A stretch of DNA of 64,000 bases, taken from assembly GCF_900115345.1 (NCBI RefSeq), contig NZ_FOWC01000002.1, positions 930,001-994,000 on the forward strand, read 5' to 3'. Below are positions 19,101 to 25,708 of the stretch, piece after piece. Positions within the stretch are counted from its first letter, which is position 1. Each line of letters starts with the position of its first letter. Made by a program: the position numbers and the translations under genes. Below the pieces are notes generated by a model. That model was not told the DNA's origin, made no database searches, and worked only from the letters and a program-made list of their open reading frames with translations. Origin of the DNA: Amycolatopsis rubida (GTDB lineage: Bacteria; Actinomycetota; Actinomycetes; Mycobacteriales; Pseudonocardiaceae).

Positions 19101-19524
19101 CGATCAGGCGAAGGACCATTGGATCCCGGCGGAAGGAACGGCGTTGATCGCGCTGCTCAACACTCTCACCGGCCACGGCACCGCGCCCCAGGACATCCGC
19201 GTCGTCAGTCCCTTCACCGACGTCGTGCGGGGTGTCAAGACCTGCGTCGCCGACGCCTTCGCCGACGCCTTCCCGGCGCGCAACATCGGCACCGTGCACA
19301 CCGTGCAAGGCCAGGAATCCGACGTTGTGGTGCTGGTACTGGGCAGTGCGCCGAACCGGTCGGGGGCTCGGCAGTGGGCCGCGGAGAAGCCGAACCTGCT
19401 GAACGTCGCGGTGTCCCGGGCGAAACGGCGCTTCTACGTCATCGGCAACCGGGAACGGTGGAAGGACCTTCCGCACTTCACGGTGCTGGCGGCGCAACTA
19501 GCGGTGGCGGAACCGGTGCGATGA
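16141..19524 (+). CDS. Large SF1 (UPF1/DNA2-like) helicase-type ATPase with glycine zipper and coiled coil
   Basis: 1127 residues. Helicase motifs in order: I GPPGTGKTT at about 400, II FVDEAGQATPQQ at about 853, III GDPLQLEP at about 877, V TVHTVQGQESDVVVLVL at about 1055, VI NVAVSRAKRRFYVIGN at about 1088. This is the SF1B UPF1/DNA2 type, acting on RNA or DNA. Between I and II lies a long insert with a predicted coiled coil at about 555-735. N-terminal to the ATPase is an unrecognised domain (1-200) and a glycine zipper at about 208-237 (PVVGPVVGGIAGATAG), unusual for a helicase and suggesting membrane association. The GTG at 16141 follows GGAGGGGAG; the frame is open upstream to 16048. No nuclease domain is seen. 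A defence or RNA-surveillance role is possible but unproven. Confidence 0.85.
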   Translation: MQENVRAAHLLQFWRTVEMFGPQNIPDLTSPRSMAKTEYLVCDVEPGQPAPWEAGHPLSQARLPHDKTWQFVVYGALYDVSSVHAELSAQFGKEDTPEERRKDGTTAVYAFTVDSEGTLIEDSPVLSACAWAISRLKSPGPRDPKWLDGFDDESGSFAEQLNRLSPKKKPGGKLAAAVAGQVKEAAHEAAAAGAKATGSAVKTAVAAGATSLAGPVVGPVVGGIAGATAGAFAERLLTPPGAKKAADETEQDREPRVELTSRTLHAFTRELVTALGLKDSLHATGIRVKCYQISRRNAGRADDQDFLNSSIAGDLGLLGKEVRAGHRGEALRAFLSEEPSAAGSDRVDLREQPGALLAGVEPAAIPGGRWPSAYPLVTGQQFAVDWIMAGPDAGLFAVNGPPGTGKTTMLRDVLAGIVVKRARLLSRLGTPSDAYTEPRESVRPYSSPVRALRPELTGFEIVVATASNDAAANITQEMPALSAVKGVEEEAVAADYFTELGSHVLGKPAWGLVAAMLGKMEHRRDFANKFWWSAHTKSKAEASAAGEVLGMKGQLKEVRSAPEQFDGWEGAVKAFAEADAAVRDLTTARQAAAASLGEHARCTQAVAWTTERLRQSHTYCGQLGEAARQTEELRARSAQSLNEADQRIRGWLDCRPSFWTSVLTFFRASREWRTAYREAIKARIAADQTYQQHAGAAARLADELRQAQQNHARLAAEHAAAEQALARVRGQVDAACARWPGVVPFGPAIAGDEQLQLCAPWADPEFIAARTRLFLRALALHKAFLCSTAEQTDVNLAAVVQLIQGKAKVGPRTALAAWQTLFLAVPVVSTTFASLPRLFSDLGSESLGWLFVDEAGQATPQQVAGGIWRCRRAVLVGDPLQLEPIVTLPVPAQHALRRYHGVAEQWSPAALSAQQVADCHARYGTWVPAPAGDEKVWVGAPLRVHRRCDYPMFHISNTVAYGGDLMIYGTPERPEFPGRNEWLDVRSDQAKDHWIPAEGTALIALLNTLTGHGTAPQDIRVVSPFTDVVRGVKTCVADAFADAFPARNIGTVHTVQGQESDVVVLVLGSAPNRSGARQWAAEKPNLLNVAVSRAKRRFYVIGNRERWKDLPHFTVLAAQLAVAEPVR

Positions 19525-19541
19525 CCAGTCCGGCCACCTCG

Positions 19542-20519
19542 TTAACCGATCCGGAACCGCTCGCGGTATTCATGCGGCGTCGTGGTCAGCGTCCGCCGAA
19601 ATGAGCGGTTCAACGTAGAAACAGTCCCGAATCCGCAAGCCCCGGCGATCCGCGACAACGTCTCGTCAGTCGTCTCCAGCCGATGCCGCGCGGCTTCGAC
19701 CCGCACGTGCTCGACGTAGGCGGCAGGGGTCATCCCCAACTCCGCCTTGAACACGCGCGTGATCTGCCGGTCCGTCACATGCGCGTGCGCGGCGAGATCG
19801 GACACCGTCAGCGGATCCGCCAGATGAGCCGCGATGTACTGCCGCAGTTCGTCGACCCGCCGGGTCGCGGACGCGGGCTCCAGCGACACGCTGAACTGGC
19901 TCTGCCCGCCGGGCCGCCGCAGGAACATCACCAGTTGACGAGCCACTCGCGAGGCTGATTCCGGACCGAAATCGTCGGCTACCAGCGCCAGCGCGAGATC
20001 GAGGCAGGCACTCAGCCCAGCCCCCGTCCACACGGACCCGTCGCGGATGAAGATCGGGTCCGCGTCGACGGTCACCTCGGGATGCTCCGCGGCCAGCTGC
20101 CGGGCCGTCGACCAGTGCGTAGTGGCGCGTTTGCCGTCGAGCAGCCCCGCCGCCGCCAGGATGTGCGCGCCGACGCAGACGGACGCCACCCGGCGCGCCC
20201 GCCCAGCCAGGCGGCGCACCTCCTCGACCACCGCTGGGTCGCACTGGGCGACGATCTCCCCGCTTTCCCCTGTCGTCACCGCACCGGGGACGATCAGGGT
20301 GTCGATCGCCTTTCTCGCCAGCTCAGCGAACGTCACGTCCGGCAAGACGCGCACCCCGGCCGAGGTCGTCACCGGGTCCAGCGTCTCAGCCGCGAGCACT
20401 ACCTCGTAGCCCGTCGGACGGTCCAGTTCCCGCTGCAGCAAGGAAAACACCTCAGCGGGACCGGTCACGTCGAGCAGGTCGATCTGGTCGAACAGGACCA
20501 CGACCACCAGTCTCTTCAT
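19542..20519 (-). CDS. GlxA/FtrA-family transcriptional regulator (DJ-1/PfpI + AraC HTH)
   Basis: 325 residues. The N-terminal DJ-1/PfpI-like domain (about 1-185) contains the nucleophile-elbow Cys in VASVCVGAHILAAAGLL; the C-terminal AraC domain (about 215-320) has two helix-turn-helix units with DRQITRVFKAELGMTPAAYV and IAGACGFGTVSTLNRSFRR. I choose the ATG at 20519, with GGGG five bases upstream, over GTG 20525. It is divergent from the cysteine hydrolase gene, and a palindrome ATGTC-N6-GACAT lies between, so it most likely controls that hydrolase and itself. Confidence 0.92.
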   Translation of the reverse strand: MKRLVVVVLFDQIDLLDVTGPAEVFSLLQRELDRPTGYEVVLAAETLDPVTTSAGVRVLPDVTFAELARKAIDTLIVPGAVTTGESGEIVAQCDPAVVEEVRRLAGRARRVASVCVGAHILAAAGLLDGKRATTHWSTARQLAAEHPEVTVDADPIFIRDGSVWTGAGLSACLDLALALVADDFGPESASRVARQLVMFLRRPGGQSQFSVSLEPASATRRVDELRQYIAAHLADPLTVSDLAAHAHVTDRQITRVFKAELGMTPAAYVEHVRVEAARHRLETTDETLSRIAGACGFGTVSTLNRSFRRTLTTTPHEYRERFRIG

Positions 20520-20549
20520 TCGCACCCCATGTCGGTTTCTGCGCTTTGC

Positions 20550-20565
20550 ATGTCATTGCCGACAT
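20550..20565. promoter_or_regulatory. Palindromic operator candidate between regulator and hydrolase
   Basis: ATGTC-N6-GACAT, a perfect inverted repeat, sits about 31 bases from the regulator start and 57 bases from the hydrolase start. A further ATGTCGG occurs at 20529-20535, so the region holds related half-sites. Binding by the adjacent AraC-type protein is inferred. Confidence 0.45.
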
Positions 20566-20621
20566 CCGGAGCCGAGTCTAGCGTCGGTCGTGCGGAACAG
20601 AAACGAGAGGAAACCCCCACC

Positions 20622-21212
20622 ATGGCAAGGAAAACGCTGCGAGAGCTGAACGGTCTCGACCAGACCCCGGCAACGCTGGCCGACGCGACGCTGATCCTGG
20701 TCGACTACCAGAACACCTACACCCGCGGCGTGATGGAGCTGGAAGGCTGGCGTCCGGCGTTGACCGCGGCGAAAGACCTGCTCGCCAAGGCCCGCGCCGC
20801 CGGGGCGAAAGTGGTCCACGTCGTCAACGACGGTGGCGAAGGCACGCCGTACGACATCCGGGCCGAGATCGGCAGCATCCACCCGGACGTCGCCCCGATC
20901 GAGGGCGAACCGGTCGTCGTCAAGGGCGCGCCGAACTCGTTCGTCGACACGGACCTGGGCGCACAGGTCGACGCGGCCGGGCACAAGAACGTGGTGATCG
21001 CCGGGTTCATGACCAACATGTGCGTCACGTTCACCACCGAGGGCGCCTTCCTGCGCGGCAACCACCCGACCGTCGTCGCCGACGCCTGCGCCACCCGTCC
21101 GCTGCCGACCCCGGCCGGGGAAGTCAGCGCGGATCAGCTGCACAACAGCGCGCTGGCGACCATCGGGGATCTTTACGGCGTGGTCGTGCCGAGCGTTGCC
21201 GAGCTGAACTGA
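20622..21212 (+). CDS. Cysteine hydrolase, isochorismatase-like
   Basis: 196 residues, one isochorismatase-fold domain. The catalytic triad is readable: Asp in LILVDYQNTY (about residue 28), Lys in VVKGAPNSF, and Cys in GFMTNMCVTFT, with the cis-peptide loop before the Cys. Such enzymes hydrolyse amides or vinyl ethers (nicotinamide, N-carbamoyl compounds, isochorismate); the substrate cannot be fixed here. The divergent GlxA-type regulator is the usual partner for this family in actinobacteria and probably induces it in response to a small molecule. Confidence 0.88.
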   Translation: MARKTLRELNGLDQTPATLADATLILVDYQNTYTRGVMELEGWRPALTAAKDLLAKARAAGAKVVHVVNDGGEGTPYDIRAEIGSIHPDVAPIEGEPVVVKGAPNSFVDTDLGAQVDAAGHKNVVIAGFMTNMCVTFTTEGAFLRGNHPTVVADACATRPLPTPAGEVSADQLHNSALATIGDLYGVVVPSVAELN

Positions 21213-21254
21213 ACCCCCTGGCCTCGGCAGGCCTGTTCTGCCGAGGCGGGTTCT

Positions 21255-21703
21255 TCAGAACTCGATGAACCCCGCAACGACCTCACGCACGGTCCCGTCT
21301 GCTTCCGGAGTGCCATAGAAGTAGACCGGCCCTTAGCCCCAGAGATACTCCTCGACCGGCCAGCCCTCTTCGTTGACCCGAAAGAGAAACTGATGCCCGT
21401 CGGCTCGTACGGCATCGGCGTAGCTCGGCTCGTTTCGAATCAGCACCGGTTCGACCCGAACTGGACAAGGGCGATCGCGTCTTCCGCGTCAGGCATCTCG
21501 GAGCGCGCCGCCGAGCGAAGCTCAGGCCACCCGAGGTCGGCTCGCTCACCGCGCGATGAGGGTGGGCGTACTAGCGTCCGCATCGTCAATGTCGAATCCA
21601 TTGTGCAGCACCACGGAAACCTCGTAGCCCGGGACCATGGAGTTGCGGGGACGGTCAGCAGGTAGCGATGCGTCGCGAGAAACTGATGCGCCTCGATCGC
21701 CAC
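21255..21703 (-). pseudogene. Decayed gene with frameshifts and an in-frame stop
   Basis: On the minus strand one protein can be pieced together across frames. VAIEAHQFLATHRYLLTVPA opens at the GTG 21703; MVPGYEVSVVLHNGFDIDDA follows in another frame; then DLGWPELRSAARSEMPDAED; then VLIRNEPSYADAVRADGHQF. The last piece reads to an in-frame TAA at 21333-21335 and continues in the same frame (GPVYFYGTPEADGTVREVV) to a TGA at 21255. At least two frameshifts plus a stop indicate a pseudogene. I do not recognise the family; each piece has coding-like composition. No intact gene is seen between 21213 and 21820. Confidence 0.6.
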
Positions 21704-21764
21704 GGGCGGCGCGCCACCCGGACGACCTCCCCCCGCGCTATCCGGCAAGGGAGGAGGTGAAGAG

Positions 21765-21797
21765 CCCCGGCAATCAGTCGAAGACTGACGACCGGGG
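21765..21797 (-). terminator. Hairpin downstream of ychF
   Basis: CCCCGG-CAA-TCAGTC-GAA-GACTGA-CGA-CCGGGG forms a 12-pair stem with a small symmetric internal loop, 24 bases past the ychF stop. No T-tract, so it is a probable rather than certain terminator. Confidence 0.5.
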
Positions 21798-21820
21798 AAG
21801 CCGTTCAGCCGCGAACCCGA

Positions 21821-22903
21821 TCAGACGTTGAAGCGGAACTCCACGACGTCGCCGTCCGCCATCACGTAGTCCTTGCCCTCCATGCGGACCTTGCCCGCCG
21901 AGCGCGCGGCCGCCATCGAACCCGCCTCGACCAGGTCCTCGAAGGACACAACCTCCGCCTTGATGAAGCCGCGCTCGAAGTCCGTGTGGATGACGCCGGC
22001 GGCCTGCGGGGCGGTCGCGCCCTGCGAGATCGTCCAGGCGCGGGATTCCTTCGGACCGGCCGTGAGGTACGTCTGCAGGCCGAGCGTGTGGAAACCGGCG
22101 CGGGCCAGCGCGTGCAGGCCCGGTTCCAGCTGGCCGACGGACTCCAGCAGCTCGCGCACGGACTCCTCGTCGTCCAGCTCCAGCAGCTCGGCTTCGACCT
22201 TCGCGTCCAGGAACACCGCGTCCGCCGGCGCGACGAGCTTCGCCAGCTCCTCGCGGCGCGCCTCGTCGGTCAGCACGGCCTCGTCGGCGTTGAAGACGTA
22301 CAGGAACGGTTTCGTGGTGAGCAAGCTCAGCTCGCGCAGCGCCTCGCCGTCGATGTCCTTCTGCGCCTGGAACAGTGTGCGCCCGGAGTCGAGGATTTCC
22401 TTGGCCTTCTGGGCGTTTTCGAGCGCCGGACGCGCTTCCTTCTTGGTGCGCGCCTCTTTCTCCAGCCGCGGCAGCGCCTTCTCCAGCGTCTGCAGGTCGG
22501 CGAGGATCAGCTCGGTGTTGATGGTCTCGATGTCGGACATCGGTTCGATCCGGCCGTCGACGTGCACGACGTCCGGGTCGTCGAACACGCGGATGACCTG
22601 GCAGATCGCGTTGGCCTCGCGGATGTTCGCGAGGAACTTGTTGCCCAGCCCCGCGCCCTCGGACGCGCCCTTCACGATGCCCGCGATGTCCACAAAGGAC
22701 ACCACGGCGGGCACGGTCTTCTCCGACGAGAAGATCCCGGCCAGCTGGTCCAGCCGCGGGTCCGGCAGCGGCACGACGCCGACGTTGGGCTCGATCGTGG
22801 CGAACGGGTAGTTCGCGGCGAGCACGTCGTTGCGCGTCAGCGCGTTGAACAGGGTGGACTTGCCGACGTTGGGCAGGCCGACGATACCGAGGGTGAGACT
22901 CAC
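21821..22903 (-). CDS. ychF: Redox-regulated ATPase/GTPase YchF (Obg-like ATPase 1)
   Basis: 360 residues, normal YchF length. P-loop GLPNVGKST near residue 9, DIAGIVKGASEGAGLGNKFL with the G3 motif, the altered G4 NADE, then the coiled-coil arm (about 125-205) and the C-terminal TGS domain ending in the diagnostic GDVVEFRFNV. YchF hydrolyses ATP rather than GTP and binds ribosomes; it influences translation and oxidative stress tolerance. It begins with a GTG at 22903, and the divergent alkA start is about 100 bases away. Confidence 0.97.
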   Translation of the reverse strand: MSLTLGIVGLPNVGKSTLFNALTRNDVLAANYPFATIEPNVGVVPLPDPRLDQLAGIFSSEKTVPAVVSFVDIAGIVKGASEGAGLGNKFLANIREANAICQVIRVFDDPDVVHVDGRIEPMSDIETINTELILADLQTLEKALPRLEKEARTKKEARPALENAQKAKEILDSGRTLFQAQKDIDGEALRELSLLTTKPFLYVFNADEAVLTDEARREELAKLVAPADAVFLDAKVEAELLELDDEESVRELLESVGQLEPGLHALARAGFHTLGLQTYLTAGPKESRAWTISQGATAPQAAGVIHTDFERGFIKAEVVSFEDLVEAGSMAAARSAGKVRMEGKDYVMADGDVVEFRFNV

Positions 22904-23005
22904 GACCGGTAAGTCTACGTGCTGCGCGCGGACCGTCGCCGACCCGGTAACGTCGTGTCGGTTTTCCGCCAGTCAGAGCTCTCACCTGCTGGCATCATCG
23001 ACCAC

Positions 23006-24415
23006 ATGGCTACCTCGACCATCCCGATCTGGCGCGACACCGAGCGCTGCTACCGCGCGGTGACCGCCCGCGACCAGCGGTTCGATGGCCAGTTCATCAT
23101 GGCGGTGCGCACCACGGGCATCTACTGCCGCCCGTCCTGTCCGGCGCTCACGCCGAAGGCGCAGAACGTCCGGTTCTACCCCACGTCGGCAGCCGCGCAG
23201 GCCGGCGGTTTCCGCGCTTGCCGCCGCTGCCTGCCGGACGCGGTCCCCGGTTCGCCGGACTGGAACGTGCGCGCCGACCTGGCCGCCCGCGCGATGCGAC
23301 TGATCTCGGACGGCCTGGTCGAGCGCGAAGGCGTGCCCGGCTTGGCCCGTCAACTCGGCTACTCGGAACGCCAGCTCGGACGCGTTTTGACAGCCGAACT
23401 GGGCGCAGGCCCGATCCGCCTCGCCCGAGCACACCGCGCCCACTCGGCGCGCTTGCTGATCGAGATGTCGCAGCTGCCGCTCACCGATGTCGCATTCGCA
23501 GCCGGGTTCTCCAGCATCCGGCAGTTCAACGAGACCATCCGCGAGGTGTTCGCGACGACCCCGTCGCAGCTCCGAGCAGCTTCGCTTCGCCGCGGAAACC
23601 GCAACGAACCCAGCGGCGCGACGCGGCTCAGCCTTCGCCTGCCGTTCCGTGTCCCGTTCGACGCCGCGAGCGTGCTGAACTACCACGCCTCGCGGGCGTT
23701 GCCAGGCATCGAAGCCGTCTCCGACGACGGCTACGGCCGCACCTTGCGCCTGCCGCACGGCCCGGCGTCAGCGTGGGTCAGCCCGCGCGCCGGTTACGTA
23801 CAATGCGACCTGGCTCTCTCGGACCTACGCGACCTGAGCAGCGCCGTCAGCCGCGTACGACGCTTGTTGGACCTGGACGCCGACCCGGAAGCCGTCTCGC
23901 GTGTGCTCTCCGCCGACGATGCGCTGGCCCCACTGGTCGCCGCCGTCCCCGGCATCCGCGTGCCAGGCGCTGTCGACGGCCCGGAAGTCCTGCTCCGCAC
24001 CCTGCTCGGCGAGGACGTGGCCGACGTTGTCGAACTCGGCGAGCCTGTCCCACCCGCCGACCCGCCCATGGACACCCTGACAACCCTTTTCCCGACCCCG
24101 TCCGCCATCGCCGAGGCAGAGGTAAAACCCCTGGTCAAGAAAGTCGCCGCCGCAATCGTCGGCGGTGCACTGGACCCGCACGTAGGCCGCGACGCGGACG
24201 AGCTCCGCACCGAAATGCTCGCGGTCGGCGTCGACCCCGCCACCGCCGACTACGTCGTGATGCGCCTGCTCGGTGCCCCCGACGTCCTGTTGACCGCCGA
24301 CCCAGCCGTCCGCCGAGGCGCGGCCGAGCTGGGCATCGACCTGGCGACGTCCGCGCGCGGCTGGCAGCCGTGGAGTTCGTACGCCAGCCGGTATCTCAGT
24401 TCCCGAACCGCTTGA
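23006..24415 (+). CDS. alkA: AdaA-AlkA fusion: DNA-3-methyladenine glycosylase with Ada regulatory domain
   Basis: 469 residues. N-terminal Ada zinc domain with four Cys (41, 45, 72, 75) in the spacing of E. coli Ada; the first would accept methyl groups from phosphotriesters. An AraC-type HTH follows (about 95-190, with LTDVAFAAGFSSIRQFN). Then the AlkA N-domain (RLSLRLPFRVPFD) and the HhH glycosylase domain to the end. The catalytic Asp expected after the HhH motif is present in VLLTADPAVRRG. The fusion lets one protein sense alkylation, activate transcription and excise alkylated bases. The GTG of ogt follows 13 bases later, so the two form an adaptive-response operon like M. tuberculosis alkA-ogt. 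Confidence 0.93.
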   Translation: MATSTIPIWRDTERCYRAVTARDQRFDGQFIMAVRTTGIYCRPSCPALTPKAQNVRFYPTSAAAQAGGFRACRRCLPDAVPGSPDWNVRADLAARAMRLISDGLVEREGVPGLARQLGYSERQLGRVLTAELGAGPIRLARAHRAHSARLLIEMSQLPLTDVAFAAGFSSIRQFNETIREVFATTPSQLRAASLRRGNRNEPSGATRLSLRLPFRVPFDAASVLNYHASRALPGIEAVSDDGYGRTLRLPHGPASAWVSPRAGYVQCDLALSDLRDLSSAVSRVRRLLDLDADPEAVSRVLSADDALAPLVAAVPGIRVPGAVDGPEVLLRTLLGEDVADVVELGEPVPPADPPMDTLTTLFPTPSAIAEAEVKPLVKKVAAAIVGGALDPHVGRDADELRTEMLAVGVDPATADYVVMRLLGAPDVLLTADPAVRRGAAELGIDLATSARGWQPWSSYASRYLSSRTA

Positions 24416-24428
24416 GGAGACTTTTCCC

Positions 24429-24932
24429 GTGCCCACCGCCTTCTGGTCCACTTTGGACACACGCATCGGCCCGTTCACCGCAGCAGTGACCGGCGACGGC
24501 GCCGTACTGGCCTCCGGCTGGACCGCCGACGTCGCCGAGCTGACACCCCTCATCTCGCCGTCCCTGGCCCCGGCGGCTCTGACCGAACGCCGCGACCTGG
24601 GCCCCGTGACGACCGCAATCCGCCGCTACCACGGCGGCGACCTCGACGCCGTCGCCGACATCGAGGTACGCCAACGCTCGGGCCCGTTCCGCGAGCACGC
24701 CTGGGAGATGCTGCGCAAAATCCCAGCAGGCAGCCCGGTGAGCTACGCGGAGTACGCCGCCCTCTCCGGCAACCCGTCGGCAGTCCGCGCCGCAGCAACT
24801 GCCTGCGCCCGCAACGCTGCGGCTCTGTTCGTGCCGTGCCACCGGGTGGTGCGGACGGGCGGAGCGATCGGCAACTTCCGCTGGGGCGTCAACGCCAAGC
24901 GGTGGCTCCTGCACCACGAAGAGTCCGCCTGA
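24429..24932 (+). CDS. ogt: Methylated-DNA--protein-cysteine methyltransferase
   Basis: 167 residues. The suicide active site PCHRVV is present near residue 138, preceded by the wing motif SYAEYAALSGNPSAVRAAATA (about 107-127) and followed by GNFRWGVNAKRWLL. It transfers the methyl group of O6-methylguanine to its own Cys, irreversibly. It starts at GTG 24429, close behind the alkA stop with AGGAG between, so expression is probably driven by the Ada-type domain of that protein. Confidence 0.96.
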   Translation: MPTAFWSTLDTRIGPFTAAVTGDGAVLASGWTADVAELTPLISPSLAPAALTERRDLGPVTTAIRRYHGGDLDAVADIEVRQRSGPFREHAWEMLRKIPAGSPVSYAEYAALSGNPSAVRAAATACARNAAALFVPCHRVVRTGGAIGNFRWGVNAKRWLLHHEESA

Positions 24933-24944
24933 CGATCCGCTACG

Positions 24945-25220
24945 GGTCGGGGGTTGGCTTGGCTGGCTCAAGTTGGCTTGGCTGGCTCGGGTCGGCAGGC
25001 TGGCTCGGGTCTGATCGGGTCGGCTTGGTCGGGCCGGGTCGGCTGGGCTGGGCCGACGCGGCGAGCGTGGTTGGGGCGGCTTGGCTGGCTCGGGTCGGCG
25101 GCCTGGGTCGGCTGGGCTGGGCCGGGTCGGCAGGCTGGCTCGGGTCTGATCGGGTCGGCTTGGTCGGGCCGGGTCGGCTGGGCTGGGCCGACGCGGCGAG
25201 CGTGGTTGGGGCGGCCAGGC
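24945..25220 (+). repeat. GT-rich degenerate repeat array with an exact 93-base direct repeat
   Basis: The stretch is built from variants of GGGTCGGCTGGGCTGG and GGCTTGGCTGGCTCGG. Within it 24988-25080 and 25123-25215 are identical over 93 bases by my reading, giving a 135-base period. No palindromic core, spacer pattern or coding signal is seen. The plus strand is strongly G over C here, which flips to C over G just downstream. Confidence 0.8.
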
Positions 25221-25708
25221 CGACGTGGCGAGTCTTGCTGAAGTGACCGGGCTGAGCCCGCCACTTCAGCAGCGTCCCGCCGCAGCACTCAGCCCGCCGC
25301 TGCAACGGCCGCCCACCGCAGTGTTCAGCCCCGCTCGCCAGCCAGCGACACCCGGCTAGGCGAACTGCGAGCATCACGACGTGACTGTCGCGCTTCCCTC
25401 ACCACACCAGCCGCACAGCACCAGCGGCACTGCGGCTATGGCCACGCAACATGCTTCGCGGTCGACATTCCGCGGCCAGCCAGCACTTTGACACCAGCTT
25501 CCGACTTGCCCGTTTCCAGCCCAGCCCGCTTCCAGCCGAAACATCCGGCTACCCGGTCACAAGCCAGCCCCGCCATCCAGCCGCACCAACCGTTTGGCCG
25601 CCGCGCGCCCCAGTCATCGGCTGCTCAGCCATCCGGCCACGCGGCCAGCCCAGCGGCAACTCGGTGCAGGAGCCAACCGCCGTCCGGCGCAGGCTCATCC
25701 TGCTCTCG
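25221..25708. other. Non-coding C-rich stretch after the repeat array
   Basis: About 490 bases with no supported gene. The plus strand becomes C/A-rich with frequent CAGCCC and CCAGCC, the opposite skew to the array before it, but it is not an exact reverse copy. It ends at the sbcC stop. No promoter or hairpin I can support. Confidence 0.6.

Noticed and set aside
24945..25220. CRISPR array or translated repeat protein
   Set aside because: Repeats are degenerate, with no regular unique spacers and no cas genes; frames through them have no ribosome site.
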